Positions 21,299 to 31,515 of a stretch of DNA of 64,000 bases are shown here, piece by piece. Source of the stretch: Triplophysa rosa (Eukaryota > Chordata > Actinopteri > Cypriniformes > Nemacheilidae); NCBI RefSeq assembly GCF_024868665.1, contig NC_079914.1, forward strand, positions 2,236,982-2,300,981, in the 5' to 3' direction. Within the stretch, counting starts at the first letter, position 1; each line of letters begins with the position of its first letter. Under the pieces are notes generated by a model, which made no database searches, had not been told where the DNA came from, and saw only the letters and a program-made list of their open reading frames with translations. Position numbers and translations under genes: made by a program.

Positions 21299-21874
21299 TG
21301 TCATGGTTCTGCCTTCCTAGTCATGGTTTTTTGAGTCTGGTGGCAGAATCATGACAGACCCATGTGTTAGGTGTGAGAAAGACATGGCATTGTTTATATA
21401 TTGGCATGCCATGTGCTTTCTCGTGTCTGGTCTTTGGCCCCGCCCCTCTCGTTCCTCGTATAGCTTTCCTCCTGTGTCTTATTACCCACACCTGCCCATT
21501 GTCATCCTCCTTTGTTAGTCTCCCTATTTAATGTCCTTGTATTTGCTGTCCTGTGCTGAATCGTTTTGTATAGTTTCCGTGTATGCTTGTGTTCCTCCTG
21601 CCTTGCCTTGTGAATTATACGTTTTGTGAATTACCTTGCCTTGCCTTGTTACCCTTCCGTTTTTTGTAAGACGTTGTGTCATTGTTTATAGTTAGTTTAT
21701 TTTTTGACCCTGTCCTTATGTTTTTCCCCCACGTGGGAAGTCTTTTGTTTTTTGTGTATATTCTTAGTTTAGTTTTCCCCCATCGAGGGTGTTTTGTTTA
21801 TTATAAAAGTATTTTTGTTAACCCCTTCACCACTGCTGCCTGTGCTTGGGTTCTTCCCCACAAATCCCTGAGAT
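21299..21874 (+). mobile_element. Solo LTR (copy C) inserted in Gmr1-like pol
   Basis: The sequence begins TGTCATGGTTCTGCC and ends near TCTTCCCCACAAATCCCTGAGA, a mutated version of the CCGTGACA end. It is homologous, inverted, to copies A, B and E. It separates the RT connection (PLTGLL, ending at about 21880) from the RNase H piece starting at 21298. The flanks CATAAT and TGTAAT look like a partly decayed target duplication. A terminal hairpin occupies 21299-21356. Confidence 0.8.
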
Positions 21875-22690
21875 GTAATAGTCCAGTAAGTGGGGTGGCA
21901 ACATCAGAGAAATTTCTGCAAAAACATCTATAATACCCAGTCATACCTAAACATCTGCGGAGTTCCCTCTTAGTTTTAGGGACAGGAAAATCAACAACGG
22001 CTTGAATTTTAGAATTAAGAGGTTTGACCTGACCATTCCCGACCTCTTTTCCCAAATAGGAGACAGTGGCACATCCAAATTCACACTTTGCCAAGTTCAA
22101 GGTGAGATTAGCGCATTTCAAATGATCAAATACTTCATTCAAAGTTTTCAGATGCTGTTACCACGTTTTCGAATAACATATCACATCATCTAAATAAGCT
22201 TCGCAGCTTGATATGTCCCGCAACACACGTGACAAGTCTTTGAAAAGTTGCTCCTGCATTTCGGAGACCAAAAGGCATTAACCGGTATTGTAGGAATTCG
22301 TCAGGCGTGGCGAAGGCGGAGATCTCAGACGCCCGCTCTGTAAGAGGTACTTGCCAGTAGCCTTTTAACAGATCAAGTTTAGTTACAAACCTAGCGCCGC
22401 CAACACGATCAACACAATCTTCCATACGGGGTAAAGGAAATGAGTCTGCCTTCATTAGAGCATTAACCTTATGGTAGTCTGTACAAAATCTTTGCGTTCC
22501 ATCTGGTTTCGGGACCAGAAGACAGGGTGAACACCAAGGACTATTACTGGGAATTACTAATTTGTGTTCGAGCAGATATCGAATTTCTTTTTTTATCCGT
22601 TTACCCTTAATAGGATTAACACAATACGCATTTTGTTTAACAGGCGGATGCGAACCTACATCAATGTCATGTTCAATGAGTAGTAGTGGG
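21875..22690 (-). pseudogene. Gmr1-like reverse transcriptase
   Basis: On the minus strand, RT is readable from IEHDIDVG (about 22680) through CLLVPKPDGTQRFCTDY, FVTKLDLLKGYWQVPL (motif A Asp), MPFGLRNAGATFQRL, then YLDD at 22185-22196. A frameshift at about 22220-22240 moves YLDD out of the first frame, and a TAA stop follows at about 22158-22160. The sequence resumes with NEVFDHLKCANLTLNLAKCEF and RELRRCLGMTGYYRCF before being cut by the LTR. The active-site motif is intact, but the gene is dead. Confidence 0.88.
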
Positions 22691-23580
22691 AAAATCGTTA
22701 AACAGAGTGGGATAATTATTGATGAGCGTTATAATATCTGCTTGGGCCGAATCAGTTAAATGTGACAGTTTTGTTGGCAAGTTTGCAATAGTTTCGGAGT
22801 TTGGCAAACGAGCCAACAAAAAGGAAGCACTGTTCATCCTTAAACCATCACTCTCAGGTGAATATTCCGACAACGACTTTGTGACTGGGACGGCGACAGC
22901 AACGGGAATGCTAACTTTGTTTTCGTCAGAAGGCGAACGCGGCACATATGCCTTGAGCATATTGACGTGACAAACACGGGATTTTCTGCTCCGATCAGGA
23001 GTAGACACGACATAATATGTATCTCTGAGTCTTTCTTTGATCAGGTAAGGTCCAGAAAATTTAGCTTGGAGAGCTGAACCTGGAATTGGCAAGAGAACCA
23101 ATACCTTGTCGCCAGGCTGAAATAAACTTGTCAATGCCTTTAGATCAGGGGTGTCCAAAGTCAGTCCTGGAGGGCCGGTGTCCTGCAAAGTTTAGCTTCA
23201 ACCCTAATCAAACACACCTGAACAGCTAATCAAGGTCTCACAAAGCAGACTAGAAACTTCCAAACAGGTGTGTTGAGCCAAGTTGGAGCTAAACTCTGCA
23301 GGACAGTGGCCCTCCAGGACCGACATTGGACACCCCTGCTTTAGATCATAACGGGCTTTCATGCTGCCCTGCGCGGAACTAAGTGAGCGTCTCGCCAGTT
23401 CCCATACGGTATGTAATTTCTCGTGAAACTTACTGACGTGATCCAGAAAATTAACAGAGGGAGTCGAACTTGAAGACAACATTTGTTCCTGCAAAATCTT
23501 TAACGGTCCCCGAATCATATGTCCAAAAACTAAATCGGAAGGACTGAAACCTAGCGAAGCTTGTGTAGTATTTTCTGTTC
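22691..23580 (-). pseudogene. Gmr1-like integrase C-terminal region and linker
   Basis: The minus strand reads FSPSDLVFGHMIRGPLKILQEQ, then a helix-rich stretch ending SMKARYDLK. A miniature element interrupts it (23146-23338). It continues LFQPGDKVLVLLPIPG...FSGPYLIKERL...VCHVNMLKAYV, the C-terminal SH3-like region of gypsy-type integrases. A linker ending in LTDSAQADIITLINNYPTLF leads directly, with a one-base shift at about 22680, into RT. The DDE catalytic core upstream is missing because the sequence changes to an unrelated dispersed repeat near 23575-23580. Confidence 0.85.
23146..23338. mobile_element. hAT-type miniature element
   Basis: This 193-bp element runs from CAGGGGTGTCCAA to TTGGACACCCCTG. 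It is flanked by an exact 8-bp duplication CTTTAGAT (23138-23145, 23339-23346). The arms are self-complementary (GGCCGGTGTCCTGCA / TGCAGGACAGTGGCC). It is non-coding and mobilised in trans, and it disrupts the integrase frame. Confidence 0.95.
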
Positions 23581-23604
23581 CTCAAAATAGCAACGTGCCA
23601 ACAA

Positions 23605-25457
23605 CCCAGCTAACACAGTTACGTTGTGATGACGTACCTGGACCGGACCATATTCGTTGCCACGACATACCATAATAACGTTCCAGCGACGTAACTTTGT
23701 GATTCCCATATTCGTCGTGACGACATAACATTGGACGTTGTTGGGACATGGTGATTACCTCCTGAAGACATACCTGGGACGTACCATATTCGTCGCAGCG
23801 ACGTACCAAAAAACATTTCTGGGACGTCATGAGCACGTCCTAATGACCAAACGGCTAATGACCAAACGGTCACGTTGTTAAAATCGTTTTTTTTATTTAA
23901 ACAATTATCATCCCTCACATGGAGGATTAAATTAATTTGTGATTTAATCTGTGCGTTAAAGATTCCATTTTATGCACAATTGGATTAATTCTCTATTCAA
24001 ATATGTATAAAGCACAGTATAACGATTATAAAACTCAACACAGCACTGTACGTCACAATCAGATGTTTTATTTATACTGTAGTAGATGACATAAATAATC
24101 AAAGACTTCAACACAATATAGAGGATTTAAAGCAGATATTTACTGAAAGAGATGAATAAACATTATGTTTAAGATTAACATTATATTCTTGTCTTACCAC
24201 ATACATTAAGCAGGGTGTGGGTTTTTAAAAACAACAATCAAAAGCTTCTTTAGTCACATTCACAAACATCAGGGTCCGTTCATTTAAACCCGCCAAATCG
24301 ATCGAAAATCACTAAAATATGTGTTTACTCTCACATCTGTAAGGTATAAAGTAAAGAAAGAATATTAATAAACTGCTAAAGGAATACCAGGCAGTGACAA
24401 AAAAAGAAATGACCGTTAACGTTTAAATGATGAGAGTGCGCGGCTCTTTGCAGAACAGAAAAGGTGCGAGCGCGCACTAAATAAATAGAAATGCAGTTTT
24501 AATTGTGGTATCGAATTAAACTCCTGTTTAATAGCTGTCAGAAGTCGGATTTATAGCATTCGTCTTGACATTATAACAGATTTTATTCTGATCATAAATT
24601 TTCCACACAATAACGAATAAATAGAAATGACCAGATTCATTAATCAAATGACCAGTGTCCAGGTTAATTGAAGTCCAGTACATCACGTCGCTACAACGTT
24701 CTCCATGGGATTAATTCACGACGTTATTTGAGGACGTGGCTAGGACGTTTCTGGAACGTAAGGAACAATTCTAAGAAACGTATGTTATAGTCTGTCTTGG
24801 TGTTTTACTTTTTATTGGTTTTTATTTTTCTGAGCGCCACGTTCTCATATTTCACACGTGTGTCATATTTTTAAATTACTCTCACCTGATTCTCGTTGTA
24901 CCTTTAGGATTACGTCACTGATGATTGCCATCACCTGTTACTCATTCTGGTTTGCCTATTTCTGCCTCTCTGTTTCGTTCATTCAGTGCGACGATGTTTT
25001 TTGTTTGTTTGTTTGAGCCATTTCTAATGGAATATTTGTTCACCTTTGTTTCTTTTCTTTGCTATACATCCAGGATTCACCATCTAACTCCTGATCTCAA
25101 CATCTTGTTTTCGGTGGGGCTGTACTGAGAGAGAGCTTTCAGGATTTTTTGTTCGTTTGGCTATTTATCTCTCACCCACCACTTTGCGGCTCCTAGCTCA
25201 GGCTCTGTTTTCCATTATTGGATTTATTTTTGTTTCTGCTGTGTGCCTGGGGTTCCCTGGCATTTTTTGTTTCAGATACTTTTGCTCTGTTGTGACTAAT
25301 AAACTCACTTAAACGGCTTCCTGCTATTGAGTCCCTTTTTGTTCCGTGACAACGTAACGTTGCAAAGACATCCTCAGAACGTGGTCACAAAGTAATGTCA
25401 CGGTGACCAAATGAAGACGAACTGGCAACATCGTCAGAACGTACTGTGTTAGCTGGG
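23605..25457. mobile_element. ACGT-rich transposon with inverted ends
   Basis: CCCAGCTAACACAG at the left is mirrored by CTGTGTTAGCTGGG at the right. The ends are dense in ACGT words (ACGTACC, GACGTAAC, ACGTTCC), including three spaced CCATATTCGT(C/T)G motifs near 23647, 23705 and 23785 and a duplicated CTAATGACCAAACGG at about 23841-23870. No transposase is present. A partial inverted copy lies at 13028-13876. A solo LTR is inserted at 24783-25351, and without it the element is about 1.28 kb. Confidence 0.8.
24783..25351 (+). mobile_element. Solo LTR (copy H)
   Basis: The 569-bp block TGTTATAGTC...TTCCGTGACA has an exact ACGTA duplication on both sides (24778-24782 and 25352-25356). The homologous transposon at 13028-13876 lacks it, which confirms insertion. 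It belongs to a different LTR family from copies A-F and lacks their terminal hairpin. Confidence 0.88.
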
Positions 25458-25640
25458 AATGCGCCTGAAAAAACACCTCTTTTTAGACCAGCATGCCCAT
25501 GGGCGCACAAATGAGTGCAAATGCATTTGCTATTTAAACAATGTGGTGCAGGACGGGAAAATGAGAACTGCGACGGGGTGAAACTAGCAAAAACACTTGC
25601 GCCACATTGCGCTGTGTGTACGATAGGGCCCCATGTGTTC
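25458..25640 (-). repeat. Dispersed repeat split by the ACGT-rich transposon
   Basis: Joining 23581-23604 to 25458 gives a continuous run (CAACGTGCCAACAA then TGCGCCTGAAAA...ACCTCTTTTTAGACC). This resembles a common GCGC-word-rich fish repeat, possibly Harbinger-related by memory of similar sequence. It runs to about 25640. Confidence 0.5.
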
Positions 25641-26478
25641 AACTAATAGAATTTCATACACACCGTACAAACAGAATTATTAGCTCTAGCCATGCATGTT
25701 ATCCATTTATTAAATGAAATGATGAACAAAGTTGCACAAAAAATAAGTGAATAAATGCACTGAGGGGACCTCTTTATCAGATGTACTGACCTTTGGAGAT
25801 GCCAGCAACTACTCGATATTTCCATCAAAGTCTCCTGGATTTGGGACAATAAGCGCCCACTTTATTACAGCGTCTTGATTTGGTATTTTATATAACTTTA
25901 ACCTTGAAAGGGCATGACTCAAGCTGTAGAGGAATTGAAAACACAGACATTCAGTTCGGGTGGCGCGATGGCAGTTCTCAACTCTGGTTGTGGTGTTTCA
26001 GAGACACGGGCAGCTAAACAAAGCTATCTCAGCAGGCTGTTGGTGGACACGGCACAAGAAAGTGCTAGAACAAAAAGGTGCCCTGGCAGTAGCAATCTAT
26101 TATTCCCACACCTCCCCAACTCTATTTTCACAATTTCTCACGGTTTTCTGTTCTCATGTTTTAGTAATAAAAAGCAGATTGAAGCATAATTGGAAAGGTG
26201 TTTTGTGTACAAAATTGATTATTTTGCACATTTTGGAGCAGGGGTGCCCAATCTCACTCATGGAGAGCCTTTGCACTTTATATGCAAATAGTTGAGTAAG
26301 AATTGACCTACATCTCCCTCAACTCATTTGAACTTGCAGAGACATGTTGAAAACAAATATTTTACTTTACTATAATGATCAAGATAAATGTTATATTTAT
26401 TTTAGACTAATGGGATTTTATGGTGTCTGATTATCCCTTCAAACTACAGTTATTGAATAGCTGGTAATGTTGTAAATG
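25641..26478. other. Intergenic sequence
   Basis: No gene is recognised. A lone CAGGGGTGCCCAAT at 26240 resembles one end of a hAT miniature element, but no partner end was found. Confidence 0.4.
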
Positions 26479-26480
26479 TA

Positions 26481-27349
26481 CAGCCACAGAAAAATTAAGA
26501 GACCATTGCAAATGTTCATTTATTCAGCATTTCTAGATGTATTGTGGTCATTCCAGTGTCTGTTGAATTTCAACAAAATCAAAACTCAGGAGTCACAAAG
26601 TCATCCAACAGAATGTGAAAGATACATGAAAACTGTGATAAAATCAAGGTTATCACAAAAAAAAACTATTGTGAACTTTTCCTAAATACATGTAGAAATA
26701 TGAACGTGGTATAGCTTAAAAGTCAATTTGAACTTGTTTTCTTTGCGGTATTTGAGGTCTGAAAACATACAGAGCATCTTTTCTGTTATTTTGCCCTGTT
26801 TCTCCAGCTTTCATTTTCTGCAAATATTGTTTTTTTAATTTGGGAGAAACAGCGGCGTAGCGTCTGAGTATGCAGGGTAGGTGCATATGGGCCCTTGGGG
26901 ATTGGGTCCGCATCTAGGTTTTATTCATTGCTATACAATACTGTAGAAAATGCCTAGATGACTGATCTCAGATCTGGTCTACCTCAGCTGTCTAACAGCA
27001 CTCGTCAATGTCAATCTGGTGTCCAATCAAATGAAGAAAAGTGAGTAGTACTGTCCAATCAAATGGAGGAAGGTGGGATTTGCTATTGACAGAGGCCGAG
27101 GTTGAGGTCCGTTTCAACTATTTAATCATAGAAATGTTAGGGCCGTTGGCATTTAAAAATAAGTTCAAAACGCTGGCGGCGACGCTTTCTCCCTCTTTCT
27201 GGTGCTTGGGAGTTTGCATTCCCTTGGGGTCTGCCATTACTATTTGAGCGCGATTGAAGTGCATCAACATTTAAATAACGAGCCTCAGAAAGTAATTCAG
27301 CAAAACTGAAAATTCATTTGAAATAGTCTCTTAATTTTTTCTGTGGCTG
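26481..27349. mobile_element. Tc1-like miniature element
   Basis: The ends CAGCCACAGAAAAATTAAG and CTTAATTTTTTCTGTGGCTG are inverted repeats. Both outer flanks read TGTA, compatible with a TA target duplication. The interior of about 870 bp holds no transposase motifs. Confidence 0.7.
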
Positions 27350-27359
27350 TGTAAAACAG

Positions 27360-28030
27360 AAAATTTGAAATTTATGCTTATGTTATGTTAACTTAAATTG
27401 TATAAGTAACCTCTTCCACAAAATGTTTCTTTGTAGCAATATTGATGATATTGGCCTTTTATTGAATAAAAAGGTGTCTTTGCCTATCATATTAAAGGTC
27501 TAAAAGTATTATTTTGCAATGTGATGGAAACAAGTTATTTGTAATAATTGTTAAGTCTGGCATCAAGGCAAAACATCACATTACGTAACACTTAAACTGT
27601 AGTGTAACACTAAACACTAAACACAAAAGACAGTAAAACTAACATAAAACAAATCTGTGAACATGTTTTTTTTACATTATTTTAATTAATTTACCACATT
27701 TTTTTCTGTATTTCTGCATTATATTTCTTATTCATTTTCACAAGAAGGTAATGTTATGCTCTGCAAATATTTCTATCAAGGTATAAATGTTACAGCAAAA
27801 TCTGTATTACGTTTGCACTGTCCATCATACAGGCCTATTGATATGTTATCACTGCTTATGGAAATGACAGTCTTGGAAAATCATGTGACTCTGGTCAAGG
27901 ATGAGCTGCTTTCCTGTCTTGTTTACTGTAAGACAGATGTTGATTATGGAAAGGTCAAAACGTGCCATTTTACCAGGCAGAAATTCAATGACGTCTGCGA
28001 CTTTGACATGACTAAGAGGCACCTCACTGC
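27360..28030. other. AT-rich intergenic sequence
   Basis: A 93-residue plus-strand frame (27756-28037) has no recognised domain and no upstream support. I call no gene. Confidence 0.4.
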
Positions 28031-28034
28031 AACT

Positions 28035-28300
28035 TAAAAGGAATATAGTTTACCTAAAAATGTCAAATTTGTCATCATTTATTCCCCTTCATGTCATTCA
28101 AAATCTTTATCTTAATCTTTCTTCCGTGGAACACAAAATAATATATTTTGAGAAATTCCTTATTGGTTTTGTGTTCATACAGTGGAAGTCAATGGGGTCT
28201 GTGTTGTTTGGTTATCAACATTCTCCAAAAAAATAAATGACATGAGGGTAAATGATGAAAAAATATATATTTTAGTTAGAATATCTCTTTAAGAGCCTAC
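28035..28300. repeat. Palindromic miniature element (Angel-like)
   Basis: The arms ATAGTTTACCTAAAAATG and a diverged inverted ATATTTTAGTTAGAATATC flank the characteristic GTCATCATTTATTC and GGAAGTCAATGGGGTC blocks seen also at 29215-29402 and 59080-59165. Confidence 0.6.
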
Positions 28301-29200
28301 AAAATGACTAGTCAGCCATGATCCAGAGTATTGCTTTAAAACAATTTAGTCACTGGACCAACTTTAATCTCATTGGTGTGAGCAGTGCCTCATTAACTTT
28401 CCCAGGGAAACATAACAGTTTTTGGAATTCACATCCCAAACTTGGACTGATGTAATGGACTGGGGTCTATGCAGCGCCAAAATTTGCTTCGCAGAAGCCA
28501 TGACCAATTGAAAGCAATGATCAATCAAGCCCGGAGAAAAGACCAGCCCTTATTTTGTTGAACAAAGCAAGCACAAATGGACCATTGCTTTCTTTAAACA
28601 CATCTTTGACTGACTTAAAATATATGGTGTGTAGTTCTCTTTAACATCTTTAAGATCTATCGAAGGTATACACTGAAGATTCACATTTGTTATCATGAGC
28701 AGCATCATGTGCTTGTTTTCCTTCCTTCAGACCGGAATCCATGACATCTCCGTTTATCTTATTATTACACACTTTAAGTTGACTTGAAATTTCCTGGCAG
28801 GTAACAAGTCGAGTGCTTTACGCTTTAGATTAAAAGGAGTTTCATTTCCATTTGACTGTCATGTCATTTGATGAAATGGGCTTAAAGGAGGAAACATTTG
28901 GCAAGCTTTTGTACTCAAAGTTGTCTGACCAATTTTTTCTCATATGGAATAAAACGTTCATTCCACTTATGTGGTCTCAACCAGAAGCGGGATCAAAATT
29001 AATGCTTGTCATTCCTAATTTGCAGTTTTATTTCAAATGATTTTACTTTAATAAAAGTGTTTGTAAATTAGATGAGTTGCTTTTTAAAGTGCCATAGGTG
29101 ACAATTTATTAACAGGCATCATTGCATGTCTCTCTAATGGTGTCATGTAATGCTATTTTTTTCTCCACTTAAGATCCACTTTTACAATAATTTGCTCTTT
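28301..29200. other. Intergenic sequence
   Basis: No supported features. The short frame 28852-29040 is unrecognised. Confidence 0.4.
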
Positions 29201-29204
29201 GACA

Positions 29205-29402
29205 ACTAAAAATGAACTTATATTTTGAGGACTATTATATCCGTGTCCATACAATGGAAGTCAATGGGGTCCAATGTTGTGACCAGCGTTCTTCAAATAA
29301 TCTTCTTTTGTGTTTTGCAGAAGAAAAAAATCACACAGGTTTGAAATGAGGATGAGTAAATGATTAAGCATTTTCATTTTTAGGTGAACTATCCCTTTAA
29401 AA
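29205..29402. repeat. Palindromic miniature element, right-hand part (Angel-like)
   Basis: GGAAGTCAATGGGGTC is followed by GATGAGTAAATGAT and the terminal GGTGAACTATCCCTTTAA, a very common fish foldback end. The left end is not clear. Confidence 0.6.
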
Positions 29403-29782
29403 GTGCAAATGTCAGTTCCATCCTATTACAGTAAATATTATATTTTTAAAACTGTGTTATAGATTATACATCAAATAACCCTCGACATCATCTACCATAA
29501 TTATCCATTATCCATAATTCTCTAAAACAAGGTCTATATTGGAGTTGAATGAAAATCTAGTACATCTGATTTAAAACAGCAATGCTTTTGGGTTTTGTAG
29601 CGGTCTTGCACATGCAAATGAACAACTACAGAAAACACAGCATAACTATAAGAAATAGGCAATCATTTTTAATGGCCTTAAAACTGTTTGGAATTGGGTC
29701 CATTTTATCACCACTGAAACAATGCTTCACTTGCCACCACTTGCTGTGTAAGCATTCTGTGTGGAGATGATAGTGTTGTTCT
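29403..29782. other. Intergenic sequence
   Basis: Nothing recognised. Confidence 0.4.
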
Positions 29783-30161
29783 GTCGGGACCACTGTCGTC
29801 AATTATTTAACGATAGCATATATTTAGTTTGGCGGAATGAAACTGTTCTGGGCAAACTCTCTGCCCGTCCATGCAGCCGTGCAGGTGCAACACGATTAAG
29901 CAGCTGATAAGGAACAAGGAAATGCAATTTACATAGGACGCAGTCTAGTGTGTGTTGTATGACTATTGGTTAATGTTGATTAGCTGCACCTGATGTGATC
30001 AGCTGATGCAAGCTGAACTCACGTGACCTGCCAGAACTAAGGCTACACTTGATTTGGGTCGGGACCACTGTCATCAATTATTTAACGATAGCATATATTT
30101 AGTTTGGCGGAATGAAACTGTTCTGGGCAAACTCTCTGCCCGTCCATGCAGCCTTGCATGG
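29783..30161. repeat. Direct duplication, ~104-bp units 275 bp apart
   Basis: GTCGGGACCACTGTC...CCGTCCATGCAGCC occurs at 29783 and again at 30058 with one or two differences. The intervening 171 bp are single copy. This is a local segmental duplication or a pair of flanking repeats of an unrecognised element. Confidence 0.85.
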
Positions 30162-30286
30162 ACATAGCAGGATCGCAGCAATACATGTCCCCCAAAACAA
30201 AATTATTGCCACCAAAACAAAATCATTCCCCCAAACAAATAAGCATGTCTAAATAGCATAAAGAACGTGCCTCATTATGCAGACAC

Positions 30287-31078
30287 TGGGTTAAACTAGC
30301 AGTATGGCTGGCAGGGGAAGCATGCACCCTGCCACAATTTGCACAAGTTGGGTGAGCAAGTTGGGTTAAATTAGCTGTAAGCTGTCAGGTGAAGCATACA
30401 CCCTGCAAAATAGCACTAGAGTTGCATGAGCGATTGTTGACGAGACGAATGGGTTTAAACTAGCAATTAGGCTGGCGGGGAAGCATACACCCTTGTTACA
30501 AATAGCACCGGAGTTATAGAAGCAGTTATTAGCAAACCGAAAGGGTTAAACGAGCAGTAAAACTGGCGGGGAAAGCATACACCCTGCAACGAATAGCACA
30601 GGAGTTGTAGGAGCAAGTTGTTAGCAAACTGAACAGGTTAAACGAGCAGTAAGCTGGCAGGGGAAGCATACTTTCACAAGTGTTACATGAGCAAGTTGTT
30701 AATGCGCTTAATGGGTTAATCTAGCAGTAAAGCTGTCAAGGGAAGTGTACTCCCAGCAACAAATTGCACCAGTGTTACATGAGCAAGTTGTTAACGGTTA
30801 AACTAGCAGTAGCTGACAGGGGAAGCATTCGCCCTGCAACGAATAGCACCGGAGTTACATGAGCAAGTGTTAACGAGCTGAAAGGGTTAAACTAGCAGTA
30901 AGCTGGCAGGGGAAGCATACACCCTGCAATGATATAGCAGCAGAGTTGCATGAGCAAGTGTTAGCGAGCTGAAAGGGTTAAACTAGCAGTAAACTGGCAG
31001 GGGAAGCATACACCCTGCAACAATTAGCACCGGAGTTACATGAGCAAGTTGTTAAGGAGCCAAATGGGTGAAACGAGC
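30287..31078. repeat. Satellite-like tandem array, ~86-bp unit
   Basis: Nine diverged units plus a partial tenth each start GGGTTAAACTAGCAGTAA or a variant (near 30290, 30362, 30451, 30542, 30637, 30714, 30795, 30885, 30975 and 31066). Each carries CTGGCAGGGGAAGCATACA, a CCCTGCAA block and GTTACATGAGCAAGTTGTTA. Unit length varies from about 71 to 95 bp. The array is AT/GC-balanced and non-coding. Confidence 0.92.
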
Positions 31079-31189
31079 TCATATCCTGAGCTATCCCACG
31101 CACTCAACAGTCGCAGTTCGCTTATGTGGCATAATGGAGGCTGAGCTATCCCCAGCAAACAATGACCTGGCGGTCCACCGGCGGTTTTT

Positions 31190-31515
31190 GGGCGGCATAG
31201 ATTCAGCGGCTTAACGCAGTCGGACCACCGTCGGCACACTGTCGATAAGCCGATCAATGTAAAAATGCTGTCGGTCTGCCAGCTTTTTTTGGGTGGCACG
31301 CCACCAGCGGCTTGCCGCTGCTGGACCTTTGTTGGTACAGCAGTGGCAAACTGGGCCGCACAGATTCAGCGGCTTGACACAGACGGACCACCGTCGGGGC
31401 ACTGTCGATAAGCCGATCAATGTAAAAATGCTGTCGGTCTGCCAGCTTTTTTTGGGTGGCACGCCACCAGCGGCTTGCCACCGCTGGGCCTCTGTTGGTA
31501 AAGCAGTGGCTAAAT
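31190..31515. repeat. 163-bp tandem duplication
   Basis: Two units contain CAGCGGCTT, GGACCACCGTCGG, GTCGATAAGCCGATCAATG and a TTTTTTTGGGTGGCACGCC run. GTCGATAAGC is at 31241 and 31404, so the period is 163. The sequence is GC-rich and rich in CCRSCGG words. Overlapping minus-strand frames reflect the repeat. Confidence 0.9.

Larger units (their letters stand above)
14639..23580 (-). mobile_element. Gmr1-like Ty3/gypsy-related retroelement (integrase before RT), with nested insertions
   Basis: On the minus strand, from 23580 leftwards, the order is integrase C-terminal region, linker, reverse transcriptase, RNase H, then non-coding sequence reaching a possible LTR end TGTTACGCC at 14639. Integrase upstream of RT is the Ty1/copia-like order that, among Ty3/gypsy-related elements, marks the Gmr1 group of deuterostomes. 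The element is interrupted by a hAT miniature element (23146-23338), a solo LTR (21299-21874) and a whole DIRS element (14783-20682). It also has frameshifts and a stop. The right part (protease, gag, 5' LTR) is missing. The left boundary is uncertain. Confidence 0.75.

Noticed and set aside
23582..23918. Minus-strand 84- and 99-codon frames in the ACGT-rich element
   Set aside because: No transposase motif. The frames follow the internal repeated words.
30287..31078. CRISPR-like array
   Set aside because: Whole ~86-bp units diverge along their length with no unique spacers between constant repeats, and the DNA is vertebrate. It is a satellite array.
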